Source of the DNA: Gp1-AA145 sp963757135
Lineage (GTDB): Bacteria; Acidobacteriota; Terriglobia; Terriglobales; Acidobacteriaceae
Length of the DNA: 64,000 nt
Direction of reading: 5' to 3'
Assembly: GCA_963757135.1 (NCBI GenBank)
Contig: CAVWQE010000004.1
Span: 682,001 to 746,000, forward strand
Positions within the stretch are counted from its first letter, which is position 1; the number at the start of each line of letters is the position of its first letter. The translations under genes and the position numbers were made by a program. The notes under the pieces were generated by a model. It was given only the letters and a program-made list of their open reading frames with translations, searched no databases and was not told where the DNA came from. Positions 16,286 to 24,045 of this stretch are shown piece after piece.

Positions 16286-17653
16286 GTGGCGACGACTGAC
16301 TACATCTCCGCGCAGGCGCTTCCCGCGAACGTTGAAGCGGAGCGCTCGATACTCGGCGCTATTCTGCTCGACAACCTTGCCTACAATCAGGCGGCCGAGC
16401 ACCTGAAGGCGGAAGACTTTCTCCTCGACTCGCATCGCCGCATTTATGCGCGCATGGTGGACCTGTCGGAAGCCTCGCACTCGATCGACTTAATCACGCT
16501 GTGCGAGGAACTCGGCCGCCATGCTGAACTCGAAGCCATTGGGGGAGCTGCTTACATCTCCGGCCTACTCGACGGCGTTCCCGACCGCCCCAGCATTGAG
16601 CACTACATAAGAATCGTTCGCGACAAGGCTCTGTTGCGCGGACTGATTCATGCCGCCACCGCCGCCATCGCGCGCGCCAGTGAGCAGAGCGACCCCGCGG
16701 ACGAGATTCTGAATGACGCCGAAGCCCAGATTTTCCAGCTTTCCGAAAAGCGCATTGGCCGCGGCTTCATGGGCGTGCAGGAAATCATCAAGGAATCGTT
16801 CGGTTCGGTGGACGCCTTCCTCCAACGCGGCAGCCGCATCACCGGACTCGAGACCCATTACGTTGATCTTGACGAAAAGACCAGCGGCTTCCAGAAATCG
16901 GACCTCATCATCGTGGCGGCCCGGCCTTCCATGGGCAAGACTTCATTCGCGATGAATATCGCCGAGAACGTCTCCATCGAGGACGCCAAGACCGTAGCGG
17001 TGTTCTCGCTCGAGATGTCGAAAGAGGCCCTGCTGCAACGCATGCTGTGCTCGGTCGCGCGAGTGGACGCGCATAAATTCCGCACCGGCTCGCTGTGGCA
17101 GGACGACATGCGCAAGATTGCGTCAGCGCTCGAAAAGCTTGGCCAGGCGCCGATTTTTATCGACGATACTCCAGGCATCACCATCAGCGAAATGCGCGCC
17201 AAAGCGCGACGGCTATTGCAATCCAAAGGAGCGCTCGACCTGATCGTAGTGGATTATCTTCAGCTCATGTCCGGCGGCGGCAAGCGTTATGAGAATCGAA
17301 CCCAGGAAGTCTCGGCAATCTCCCGCGGCCTCAAAGCTCTCGCCAAAGAATTGAACGTTCCGGTTGTTGCGCTGTCGCAATTAAGCCGCGCGCCGGAGAG
17401 CCGCGGCGCCGGCGACCATCGTCCGCAGCTCGCTGATCTTCGGGAATCGGGATCGATCGAGCAGGATGCCGACGTGGTAGCTTTCATTTTCCGTGAAGAG
17501 GTCTATAAGCCCGACGACCCCGAACTTGACGGCGTGGCCGAGCTAATCATCCGCAAGCAACGCAATGGGCCGACGGGAACGGTGAAGCTGGCGTTCCTCA
17601 AGAGCTCGACGCGATTCGAATCGATGGCAGGCGGTTCGGGATCGGATGAGTAA
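16286..17653 (+). CDS. dnaB: replicative DNA helicase
   Basis: 455 residues, the normal length. DnaB is the hexameric 5'-3' helicase that unwinds DNA ahead of the replication fork and recruits primase. The N-terminal domain (about 10-115, LPANVEAERSILGAILLDN) binds primase. The RecA-like domain has Walker A ARPSMGKTS (212-220) and Walker B LIVVDYLQLM, with the helicase signature SQLSRAPESRG further on. The start is a GTG, and the upstream ribosome site is weak. No loader or ribosomal protein gene (rplI) is adjacent. dnaG, its partner, lies 9 kb away. Confidence 0.97.
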   Translation: MATTDYISAQALPANVEAERSILGAILLDNLAYNQAAEHLKAEDFLLDSHRRIYARMVDLSEASHSIDLITLCEELGRHAELEAIGGAAYISGLLDGVPDRPSIEHYIRIVRDKALLRGLIHAATAAIARASEQSDPADEILNDAEAQIFQLSEKRIGRGFMGVQEIIKESFGSVDAFLQRGSRITGLETHYVDLDEKTSGFQKSDLIIVAARPSMGKTSFAMNIAENVSIEDAKTVAVFSLEMSKEALLQRMLCSVARVDAHKFRTGSLWQDDMRKIASALEKLGQAPIFIDDTPGITISEMRAKARRLLQSKGALDLIVVDYLQLMSGGGKRYENRTQEVSAISRGLKALAKELNVPVVALSQLSRAPESRGAGDHRPQLADLRESGSIEQDADVVAFIFREEVYKPDDPELDGVAELIIRKQRNGPTGTVKLAFLKSSTRFESMAGGSGSDE

Positions 17654-17982
17654 GTTGCAGCCGAAAAATGCCCTCCCTCCTGCATCGACGATTACCCGCA
17701 AAATTAGTTGGGTTTGGCCGAAAATATGCCATTTTTGCCCCTGTGGAAAGATTGTGGAATGCACAAACAGCGCGGCGGGATTTCACGAAACCGGCTACTC
17801 TGCCGGATAGCACTAAAGTTGTAACGGCAAACAAGGACCGTGTTTTCATCGCGATACCTGAAACTTCTATGCCCGGTCGACCTAAGTGCTGAAATTACAA
17901 AGCGTTAACAATCGCCGAAAGTTTTGCACATGCAAGCGGCGGAAATCTTCTCGCTCACAGATTGTCAGAACCGAGCTTGGAC
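17654..17982. other. intergenic stretch, nothing recognised
   Basis: About 330 bp after dnaB. Frames here are short and not protein-like. No terminator-like hairpin with a T tract and no family palindrome is seen. Confidence 0.5.
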
Positions 17983-18114
17983 ATGCGATTATTCCGTCTC
18001 AGCGACACTGAAATCAGGCCCACCGACCGCGTCTACCGCCATTCCCGCTGGCACGCTGTGGTCATCGTCATTGTGGTTCTGGGTGCGGCGGCTTGGGCCG
18101 CATTTCACGCCTAG
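17983..18114 (+). CDS. possible 43-residue single-span membrane protein
   Basis: ATG to TAG gives 43 residues. The N-terminal half is polar and charged (MRLFRLSDTEIRPTDRVYRH). The C-terminal half is one hydrophobic helix, HAVVIVIVVLGAAAWAAFHA. A polar head and clean transmembrane span are unlikely by chance, but there is no clear ribosome site. It lies antisense to the last 42 codons of the SnoaL/NTF2-like gene, so at least one of the two frames may be wrong at this end. Confidence 0.4.
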   Translation: MRLFRLSDTEIRPTDRVYRHSRWHAVVIVIVVLGAAAWAAFHA

Positions 18115-18642
18115 AGTGGAGCAACTGACTAACAAGCCCAGCACAGAACCATAAGGATCGGCGCCCCCATTGGCTGGGACCCAGTGCCTCGCCCATGACC
18201 AGGCGCTAAACCGCCACCCGGCATCCGTCCTTCTCAGCGCCGCCGTAAAAACGGCGTGCGCTTCTTTCATCACCTTCCCGCGCTGCTTGTAGGTGTATGT
18301 GGCCGGCGCGACAACGTACGCGCGGTCTCCATCGACGTCCACGCTCCAGGGCCCGCCAATCTTCGCGTCGGCTTCGGTGACCCCGTTCTTCTCGTTGAAT
18401 TCGCCGAAGTCCTTGATCCAGTCCTGGCACGAGTTCCACGCATGCGGAGGAAACTCATCTATGATCGACGTAGTTGAGTCGCAAGTGGCCAACGCCTTGT
18501 CGATCGTCTTCGGATCGAGATTGTCGGCAAACCGATGCACCGTCGCCACGATGTCGTCCCTGTCCGACGCAAAGACATGTTGTGAAGCAAACGGCAACAT
18601 GAATACGAGAGCTAACACTGCGGCAATACTTTTGAATTTCAT
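17989..18642 (-). CDS. exported SnoaL/NTF2-like (DUF4440-type) protein
   Basis: 217 residues from the ATG at 18642, which has GGAGGAG upstream; the frame opens earlier but is not protein-like there. The signal peptide is about 1-25 (AAVLALVFMLPFASQHVFA). Residues about 28-150 form an alpha/beta cone fold as in SnoaL or DUF4440 proteins (DDIVATVHRFADNLDPK, ARRTDAGWRFSAWSWAR-like end). The last 55 residues (after WVPANGG) are low in structure and overlap the antisense small membrane-protein frame. The function of this family is variable; no catalytic residues can be assigned. Confidence 0.7.
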   Translation of the reverse strand: MKFKSIAAVLALVFMLPFASQHVFASDRDDIVATVHRFADNLDPKTIDKALATCDSTTSIIDEFPPHAWNSCQDWIKDFGEFNEKNGVTEADAKIGGPWSVDVDGDRAYVVAPATYTYKQRGKVMKEAHAVFTAALRRTDAGWRFSAWSWARHWVPANGGADPYGSVLGLLVSCSTLGVKCGPSRRTQNHNDDDHSVPAGMAVDAVGGPDFSVAETE

Positions 18643-18799
18643 CTGCTCCTCCCCTGAGATCACAAGGCGGCTTCGTGGCCGCCGGATCCTCGCGCGGAAG
18701 TATAACGCAACAGGCAACACGCTCGAGGAGGGGGTCATCCATGCGGCCGTGAAGTTAATTTCCGCACTTCCCCCCGCAGCCGTTGCGCCACAAACCCCT

Positions 18800-18889
18800 C
18801 CAGCCGCGCAGCGGCGATATATAGATAGCCCAGCACGTAAGTGCTGGGACCATGCAACAAATGATATGAGTCCCTTCAGGGACGGCACC
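18800..18889 (-). repeat. composite palindrome cluster, family F copy 2
   Basis: The inverted counterpart of the cluster at 6692-6786. Read on the minus strand the order is GTCCCTGAAGGGAC-type, CCCAGCACTTACGTGCTGGG, CAGCCGCTGCGCGGCTG-type. Stem bases differ from copy 1 but co-vary (CCCGGCAC...GTGCCGGG against CCCAGCAC...GTGCTGGG), so pairing is conserved. Confidence 0.75.
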
Positions 18890-18926
18890 GCAAAGAACTA
18901 AATCCCTCAATGCCGCCGAGGATGGC

Positions 18927-18955
18927 CCCACCCTACGCGGTTTTCGTAGGGTGGG
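18927..18955. repeat. 11-bp palindrome (family H)
   Basis: CCCACCCTACG and CGTAGGGTGGG pair perfectly around a 7-nt loop CGGTTTT. It is part of a dense block of hairpins between the SnoaL-like gene and the broken PD-(D/E)XK gene. The 18643-19063 gap is filled mainly by such elements (also GCGCC-TTCA-GGCGC at 19041-19054). Confidence 0.65.
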
Positions 18956-18989
18956 ATACGATACGGCTTGTATCAGGGCACGCCTTCAA

Positions 18990-19018
18990 GAGCCTGCCCT
19001 GAGCGAAGTCGAAGGGTG
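18990..19018 (+). repeat. family C repeat
   Basis: Carries GAGCCTGCCCTGAGCGAAG followed by TCGAAGGGTG. The same core GAGCCTGCCCTGAGC is at 27455, in reverse at 27632-27652 and inside dnaG near 26061-26076. Confidence 0.7.
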
Positions 19019-19063
19019 CCGAATTGAGATGAAAGCAGTCGCGCCTTCAGGCGCTGGGGATTT

Positions 19064-19619
19064 TCACCTTCCGCCCTTCTCCAAATAATCGCGAAAGAAA
19101 TTCATCGCTCCCTGCATCCGCGCTGTCGCCGGCCCCGCCGGAATCTGTGGGTCCGATTCTCCGTGACTTTGGGAAAAGTTGGATTCCTCGCATCCCGACG
19201 CTTCCCGCAAGAGATGCCATGCCTCCCGATACTGTTCGTACTTCGCCTCGCCACCATTCGTCGTGCACAAAGAGATATACCTCAGCCCTAGGATCAAGTT
19301 CGCAGGAATGATGTACCAAGCATCTTCGGGGATCACATAGGCTGCCATAAAATCGAAAGCCCCTGCCTGATACCTCTTATTGTTCGTGCCTACCGAACAC
19401 GGGTATCCCTTCGCGTTCGGCAGCTCTGCTATCGTGCACTTCACCTGTACCGCCACAAACTTCCCGGGACGCCCAACCAGGCAATCAAAATTTTCCGAGT
19501 CCCCAGAGGGATGATTCACCGGCAGCCCATTCTGCTGCCGCCCGCGCCGCAAACACCGACTCCGCCCATTCCCCCCGTCTTTTGTTGTCTTCAATAATTT
19601 TCGGTATCCGCTTATTCAT
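19064..19619 (-). pseudogene. frameshifted group I intron-associated-type PD-(D/E)XK endonuclease
   Basis: The start region reads MNKRIPKIIEDNKRRGEWAE followed by SVFAARAA. The rest continues in another frame: NGLPVNHPSGDSENFDCLVG, then FVAVQVKCTIAELPNAKGYP, DFMAAYVIPEDAWYIIPA and onward. Joined, this is a full PDDEXK_5-type protein with the catalytic E of RGEWAE, the D of FDCLVG and Q-V-K. The frame change lies near 19530, inside a GCGGCGCGGGCGGCAGCA-like run, and needs one base removed or two added. The gene sits next to palindrome clusters and the transposase. It was probably a homing-type or restriction-like endonuclease. Confidence 0.7.
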
Positions 19620-19905
19620 CTTTCGCCAACTCCACTTCTCAACTGTCATCCCGAGCCGCCCTCTTTTGGCGGTCGAGGGACCTGAGCGCGACGTGCGAAT
19701 GACGCGCGATTTTGTGCGCGGCAATAAATCGCACGCTCGTCGCGCATCCTATTCGCAAACAAATCAGGCGGCGATCCAAAAACTGCGAACGCCGCCTTAT
19801 CTCTCTATTGGAATTTTCCGAAAAGCCAGAAGCAAGCAAATTCCGAAACAAATGTAAGGAAGCACGCCCAAAACGGGAAGTATCAGGGCCAACTCGTCGT
19901 CGCGG

Positions 19906-19963
19906 ACGAGCGGCCTTTGTGGAAGAGCGGCCTTTGTGGAAGAGCGGCCATTTATGGCCGCGT
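19906..19963 (+). repeat. family E REP, tandem partial copies plus one full copy
   Basis: The unit GAGCGGCCTTTGTGGAA is repeated, then the complete element at 19936-19963: GTGGAAGAGCGGCC, ATTT, ATGGCCGCGT. The stem GCGGCCAT/ATGGCCGC is perfect. The partial tandem copies stop at the mid-point of the hairpin, suggesting slippage or repeated insertion. Confidence 0.8.
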
Positions 19964-19983
19964 AAAGGGATGTTGATTTTATT

Positions 19984-19999
19984 GCGGGCTTTAGCCCGC
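19984..19999. repeat. family G palindrome
   Basis: GCGGGCTTTAGCCCGC. Related GGGCTTTAGCCC- or GCCCTTTAGGGC-type hairpins are at 20582-20593, 20605-20618, 20641-20654, about 20751-20762 and 20931-20948. All lie in the RAYT array and alternate with family E. Confidence 0.65.
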
Positions 20000-20070
20000 C
20001 ACCCGTCACAATCCGAATGTTCAGATATCACAGACGCAGCGACCCCCGAGCACCTAGCATTTCCCAGAAA

Positions 20071-20514
20071 ATGAACTTTCACCGAACCTTCTTCATCACA
20101 ACTGTGACGTGGCAACGAACACCTTTCTTTCGCAATCCGCAAAAAGCTAAATTGATGATGGACGTGCTCGCGCATTATCGCGAACAGAAGAAATATGTCC
20201 TGCACGAGTTCGTGATCATGCCCGATCATCTGCATCTTCTCCTGACACCTGCACCGGAAATTTCGCTTGAACGGGCCGTGCAATTAATTAAGGGCGGGTT
20301 TTCCTATCGGCTTGGAAAAGCAAAGCGAGGGTTGGTCTGGCAGGAGAGCTTCACGAACCATCGCATTCGCGACGATCAGGACTATGTGCACCACGCCGAG
20401 TACATTCGCATGAATCCCGTTCGAGCGCGCCTGGCCGGAACGCCGAACTCGTATCCCTATTCGTCAGCGAGTGAAACGTGGCGTGATGTAAAAGTGTCAG
20501 ACGCGGCGGTCTAA
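20071..20514 (+). CDS. REP-associated tyrosine transposase (RAYT, Y1_Tnp)
   Basis: 147 residues from the ATG at 20071; an in-frame ATG at 20017 is possible. The metal-binding HUH motif is H53-L-H55 (MPDHLHLLLTP). The C-terminal block has DYVHHAEYIRMNPVRARLAG, typical of IS200/RAYT enzymes, with candidate catalytic tyrosines in that helix (Y105, Y111). Known RAYTs nick and join single-stranded REP sequences at a tetranucleotide next to the hairpin. The gene lies inside the family E array at about 107 bp from the first copy and 22 bp from the next. The reading frame is intact, so it may be active. Confidence 0.9.
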   Translation: MNFHRTFFITTVTWQRTPFFRNPQKAKLMMDVLAHYREQKKYVLHEFVIMPDHLHLLLTPAPEISLERAVQLIKGGFSYRLGKAKRGLVWQESFTNHRIRDDQDYVHHAEYIRMNPVRARLAGTPNSYPYSSASETWRDVKVSDAAV

Positions 20515-20535
20515 TTGCTCGGGTCTTGCGCTCCC

Positions 20536-20563
20536 GTGGAAGAGCGGCCATTCATGGCCGCGT
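20536..20563 (+). repeat. family E REP copy
   Basis: GTGGAAGAGCGGCC, ATTC, ATGGCCGCGT. It lies 22 bp after the transposase stop. Confidence 0.85.
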
Positions 20564-20640
20564 GAATAACATCTCTGACGCGCCCTTTAGGGCCTGAGGC
20601 CGCAGGGGCTAAAGCCCCGAAAATCATGCGACCTGTACAC

Positions 20641-20665
20641 GGCTCTAAAGAGCCGCTCTTCCACG
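20641..20665 (-). repeat. family G hairpin joined to a partial reverse family E copy
   Basis: GGCTCTAAAGAGCC is followed directly by the reverse of GTGGAAGAGCGG. The two share the AGAGCC bases, so one element may have been built from the other. Confidence 0.65.
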
Positions 20666-20700
20666 ATTTCGTTCCCAATAACACGTTCGTTCAGATCTTC

Positions 20701-20728
20701 GTGGAAGAGCGGCCATTCATGGCCGCGT
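20701..20728 (+). repeat. family E REP copy
   Basis: GTGGAAGAGCGGCC, ATTC, ATGGCCGCGT; identical to the copy at 20536. Confidence 0.85.
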
Positions 20729-20885
20729 AAGCAGCACAAGATATCGACGCCCTTTAGGGCCCGCCGTCTCCGGGCCCAGAGCTCAGCCCGTTACGCTCCG
20801 TGACATCCACACCTTCAACGAGAATGCCCACGCGAATCGCTCGCAATCACAATTCGCGCCCCCGCCATGCGAATTTGGACAGCTC

Positions 20886-20913
20886 GTGGAAGAGCGGCCA
20901 TTTATGGCCGCGT
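20886..20913 (+). repeat. family E REP copy
   Basis: GTGGAAGAGCGGCC, ATTT, ATGGCCGCGT; same as the full copy at 19936. Confidence 0.85.
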
Positions 20914-20953
20914 AGAAGCGTCATTTAAAATGTGGGCTTTAGCCCACAGCAGG

Positions 20954-21835
20954 TCATAAAGGTTTCTCGATCCGCTCAGAAATGTCGTCAAGCTTGGTAG
21001 GGGAGACAACAAAGACTTGAGCAAAATGCCTATACTTTCTGCGGAATGTGCGCATGTCCTCCGAACCAAGCTTGGCTGTTCCAACATCGAAGCGCTGTCG
21101 ACTCCCGAATAGACAGGCTTGCCAGCATAGGGGGAAATACAGCAGCGTTTCCGGGTGTTTTACTGCTTCAGCAACATCAGGTGCTGGGGGGCCTTCTGCC
21201 ACTAGGGACGACTCGCTTGTTACGAAGGGTTCAGAAACCGAATCGCAATAGCGGAGGCACCAATTGAAGTCCCAGAGCCACGCCGCGCCTTTTTGAATTT
21301 CCTCACGCATGTGTGTAATAGTTCGATTCTTGATGAAGTGGGCAGGCGGCGGTGCCGGTTCCATCGAATCAAGTGTTAGGGTCTTACCGTCGGGATGGAG
21401 TTCTTTGATTGTCCAGGTTTGAAGCGCCTTTCCTTCAATCTCCTTCTGCTCAAAGAAAAGTGGCGACCGAGCGCGGATCATCTGCATATAGTTTAGGAGA
21501 AACCCCAGGTGCTTCCTCCAATCGCAAAAATGCTTCGATACGAGCTTTGCCCGCACAGTAGGAAACGCGTTTTCAAGTTCTAAGAAGGCGTCATCCGCTG
21601 AGGGCATCGAATCCAAGTCGGGCGAGGTCCCAGCGTAATCGTAGAAACCAGTTCCATGGCCGATTTGCTTCGCACTGCGTTCAGACCAGCTCTTGTAAGC
21701 GATGTCCAGGTGCCACAGAGGCTTGGGCAGTCCCTCGCGCGCTGGATCGATAAATCCTCGCAAGTACCCTTGCGGAAGGTAGTGGTCCCTTCTACCCGTT
21801 TTTCTAGTCACTGATCCAGATTGTAAGGCGCACAT
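20954..21835 (-). CDS. DUF4238 domain protein
   Basis: 293 residues. The N-terminal RRDHYLPQGYLRGFIDP is the hallmark of DUF4238 proteins, which often read 'HYxPQFYLRxF'. A later KSWSERSAKQIGHGTGFYDY, an internal LLNYMQMIRARSPLFFEQ helix and FVTSESSLVAEGP also fit the family. It is predicted soluble and cytoplasmic. The biochemical role of DUF4238 is not known to me; members are scattered in accessory regions. Here the gene abuts the RAYT repeat array at its 3' end and is divergent from the next hypothetical gene. Confidence 0.8.
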   Translation of the reverse strand: MCALQSGSVTRKTGRRDHYLPQGYLRGFIDPAREGLPKPLWHLDIAYKSWSERSAKQIGHGTGFYDYAGTSPDLDSMPSADDAFLELENAFPTVRAKLVSKHFCDWRKHLGFLLNYMQMIRARSPLFFEQKEIEGKALQTWTIKELHPDGKTLTLDSMEPAPPPAHFIKNRTITHMREEIQKGAAWLWDFNWCLRYCDSVSEPFVTSESSLVAEGPPAPDVAEAVKHPETLLYFPLCWQACLFGSRQRFDVGTAKLGSEDMRTFRRKYRHFAQVFVVSPTKLDDISERIEKPL

Positions 21836-21904
21836 CTCTTAACGGAGCGTATTGAAAATACGCAGGTAGGGGCATAGGCTTCGATGTACAACAGGAGCGC
21901 AGAG

Positions 21905-22306
21905 ATGATCACCGAGAACCTGCTTGATAGCACATTTGGGCATATTTCGGCGGACTGGGAGAGTGCGAAATCTGAAGCCCGTGAAATCCTCGCGCGTGTC
22001 GCTAAGGCGGAAAGCACAATCAGCTACGGAGATTTAGCACGTGGGATACGCTCGATTCGATTTGATCCTCACGGCGACGACTTCCGACATTTCTTGGGAC
22101 AGCTTTCTTGGGAAGCCGACGCAGCTGGCACCGGGATGATCACAGTGCTCGTAGTTCATGCGGGCGGGGACAACAGACCAGGAAACGGCTTCTTCAAATT
22201 AGCAAAGCACCTTGGACGCGATGTTTCTGACCCTGACATCTGCTGGATAACAGAGTTGCAGCGTGTGTATCGCGAAGACGCAGGGCCGGCAACCAGATCG
22301 AGATGA
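21905..22306 (+). CDS. hypothetical protein
   Basis: 133 residues from the ATG at 21905, chosen because AGGAG lies seven bases upstream; an ATG seven codons earlier lacks one. The sequence is soluble, with an N-terminal helical part (WESAKSEAREILARVAKAE, then STISYGDLARGI) and a C-terminal segment PGNGFFKLAKHLGRDV ending ICWITELQRVY. I do not recognise the family. The C-terminal 'PGxGFFxLAxxLGR' string looks conserved and could be an interaction surface. It is divergent from the DUF4238 gene and ends at a terminator shared with rpoD. Confidence 0.65.
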   Translation: MITENLLDSTFGHISADWESAKSEAREILARVAKAESTISYGDLARGIRSIRFDPHGDDFRHFLGQLSWEADAAGTGMITVLVVHAGGDNRPGNGFFKLAKHLGRDVSDPDICWITELQRVYREDAGPATRSR

Positions 22307-22307
22307 A

Positions 22308-22336
22308 GAAAAAGGGCGCGCCTTCGCGCGCCCTTT
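22308..22336. terminator. bidirectional intrinsic terminator
   Basis: An 11-bp stem AAAGGGCGCGC / GCGCGCCCTTT with a CTTC tetraloop, between the convergent hypothetical gene and rpoD. The A/T tracts on both sides are short. Confidence 0.75.
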
Positions 22337-22356
22337 AATGCTTACCTCTGCCTTCG

Positions 22357-24045
22357 CTAATCCCTCACCCCATCCAGAAACGCCCTTAACTTTCTCGACC
22401 GGCTCGGATGCCGCAGCTTGCGCAGCGCCTTGGCTTCGATTTGCCGGATGCGCTCGCGGGTTACCGCAAAGCTCTGGCCGACTTCTTCGAGGGTGTGCTC
22501 GCTGCCGTCTTCCAGGCCGAAGCGCATCTTGATGACTTTTTCCTCGCGCGGCGTCAGGGTGCGAAGCACGTGCGAAGTCTGGTCTTTCAGGTTGACGTTG
22601 ATCACTGCTTCCGCCGGCGAAACAACTGCGCGATCTTCGATGAAGTCGCCAAGGTGCGAATCTTCCTCTTCGCCAATCGGCGTTTCGAGAGAAATCGGCT
22701 CCTGAGCAATCTTCAGCACCTTGCGCACTTTTGCCACCGGAATGTCCATGCGCTTGGCGATTTCTTCCGAGGTCGGCTCGCGTCCCAGCTCCTGCACCAA
22801 CTGCCGCGAAGTGCGGATCAGCTTGTTGATGGTTTCGATCATGTGCACGGGGATACGAATCGTACGCGCCTGATCAGCAATTGCACGAGTAATTGCCTGC
22901 CGAATCCACCATGTGGCATACGTTGAAAACTTATACCCGCGGCGGTACTCGAATTTATCCACCGCCTTCATCAGTCCGATGTTGCCTTCCTGAATCAGGT
23001 CGAGGAACTGCAATCCGCGATTGGTGTATTTCTTGGCAATTGACACCACCAGTCGCAGGTTGGCTTCGATGAGTTCGCGCTTGGCGTACTCAGCGTCCAT
23101 ATCGCCCTGGATCAGTTCGCGCTGGGTGCGCTTGAGTTCCAGGAACGCGACGCCAACTTCCTGCTCGATCTTTTCGAGTTCGGCATGCACTGTCCGGGCC
23201 TGGCGCTTGTACTCCTTGCGCTGGTCTTCGGAACGAGTGACCTCGGCCTTTTTCTCCAGGTTGTTGGCCTGACGGTCCAGCGAACGCATGGTATCGACCG
23301 TCTTGTTCAGACGGTCAATCAGCCGCTTGCGTTCGGCGTTGGTGAAACCGAGCGCGCGCACCGCCTTCGAAACGCCGATCACCGCGCGAGCCAGGTGGTT
23401 GCGCAGCCGCCGGTACGGCTTGGGATTTTTCTTCTGCGAAACGTCGCCGAACTTTTCCTGCACCTGCATGGCTTTTTTGTAAGCCTTGGCAAGTTCGTCG
23501 ATTTTGCCGGTGAACTCATTCAGGCGCGCCTGCACGATTTCGTCGGTGATCTCTTCCTCATCGAAGGTGACCACTTCCTTAATCGAGCGGACGCCCTTTT
23601 TGAGGTCCTCGCCCATGGCGAGCAATTCGCGGATCACGATGGGTGATCGCGAAAGCGCCTTGAGCACGCGGTTCTGCCCGCGCTCGATCCGCTTGGCGAT
23701 TTCCACTTCGCCTTCCCGGGTCAGGAGCGGGACGGTCCCCATCTCGCGCAAATACATGCGGACGGGATCGTTGGTTTTTTCCATCGCTCCGGGAGTGAGG
23801 TCGAGTTCGACATCTTCGCCGACCTCTTCTGCATCTTCTCTGTCCAGAGCGCTAGAGGGCAGTTTTGGGCCCTCCAGTACATCAATTCCTTGCGTACCGA
23901 TTGTGGTCAGCAGATCGTCGAGGTCTTCGGGAGAGTGCACATCGTGCGGGATCAAATCGTTGACCTGGTCGTAGGTCAGATATCCCTTCTCCTTCCCTGT
24001 ATCGATCAGCTTTTTTATGTCATCGTACTTTTCATCGAGAGCCAA
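22357..24045 (-). CDS. rpoD: RNA polymerase primary sigma factor (sigma-70)
   Basis: 562 residues. Region 1.1 is at the N-terminus (YDDIKKLIDTGKEKGYLTYD), and region 1.2 has DPVRMYLREMGTVPLLTREG. A charged non-conserved region follows. Region 2 carries LRLVVSIAKKYTNRGLQFLD and YATWWIRQAITRAIADQ, which contacts the -10 box. Region 4.2 has the helix-turn-helix TLEEVGQSFAVTRERIRQIE for the -35 box. This full architecture marks the housekeeping factor. It is not next to dnaG in an operon as in many bacteria; dnaG is 1.3 kb away on the other strand. Confidence 0.97.
   Translation of the reverse strand: MALDEKYDDIKKLIDTGKEKGYLTYDQVNDLIPHDVHSPEDLDDLLTTIGTQGIDVLEGPKLPSSALDREDAEEVGEDVELDLTPGAMEKTNDPVRMYLREMGTVPLLTREGEVEIAKRIERGQNRVLKALSRSPIVIRELLAMGEDLKKGVRSIKEVVTFDEEEITDEIVQARLNEFTGKIDELAKAYKKAMQVQEKFGDVSQKKNPKPYRRLRNHLARAVIGVSKAVRALGFTNAERKRLIDRLNKTVDTMRSLDRQANNLEKKAEVTRSEDQRKEYKRQARTVHAELEKIEQEVGVAFLELKRTQRELIQGDMDAEYAKRELIEANLRLVVSIAKKYTNRGLQFLDLIQEGNIGLMKAVDKFEYRRGYKFSTYATWWIRQAITRAIADQARTIRIPVHMIETINKLIRTSRQLVQELGREPTSEEIAKRMDIPVAKVRKVLKIAQEPISLETPIGEEEDSHLGDFIEDRAVVSPAEAVINVNLKDQTSHVLRTLTPREEKVIKMRFGLEDGSEHTLEEVGQSFAVTRERIRQIEAKALRKLRHPSRSRKLRAFLDGVRD

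Larger units (their letters stand above)
19906..20948. mobile_element. RAYT transposase with its flanking REP array
   Basis: The transposase gene at 20071-20514 is flanked on both sides by four full copies and several partial copies of one palindromic repeat (family E), plus related GGGCTTTAGCCC-type hairpins. This is the arrangement known for REP-associated tyrosine transposases, single-copy domesticated IS200-like enzymes that act on REP/BIME repeats. No target-site duplication or terminal boundary is evident, so the limits are those of the repeat array. Confidence 0.75.
20515..20953. other. gene-free gap filled with hairpins
   Basis: Contains family E copies at 20536, 20701 and 20886, a partial reverse copy at 20651-20665, and at least four family G hairpins. 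No protein-like frame is seen. Confidence 0.7.

Noticed and set aside
20641..20665. Intrinsic terminator for the transposase gene
   Set aside because: The hairpin has no T tract and is one of several family G palindromes in the array.
19906..20948. CRISPR array
   Set aside because: Repeats are irregularly spaced (about 600, 165 and 185 bp), the spacers are not of uniform length, and there are no cas genes. The RAYT gene explains the repeats.
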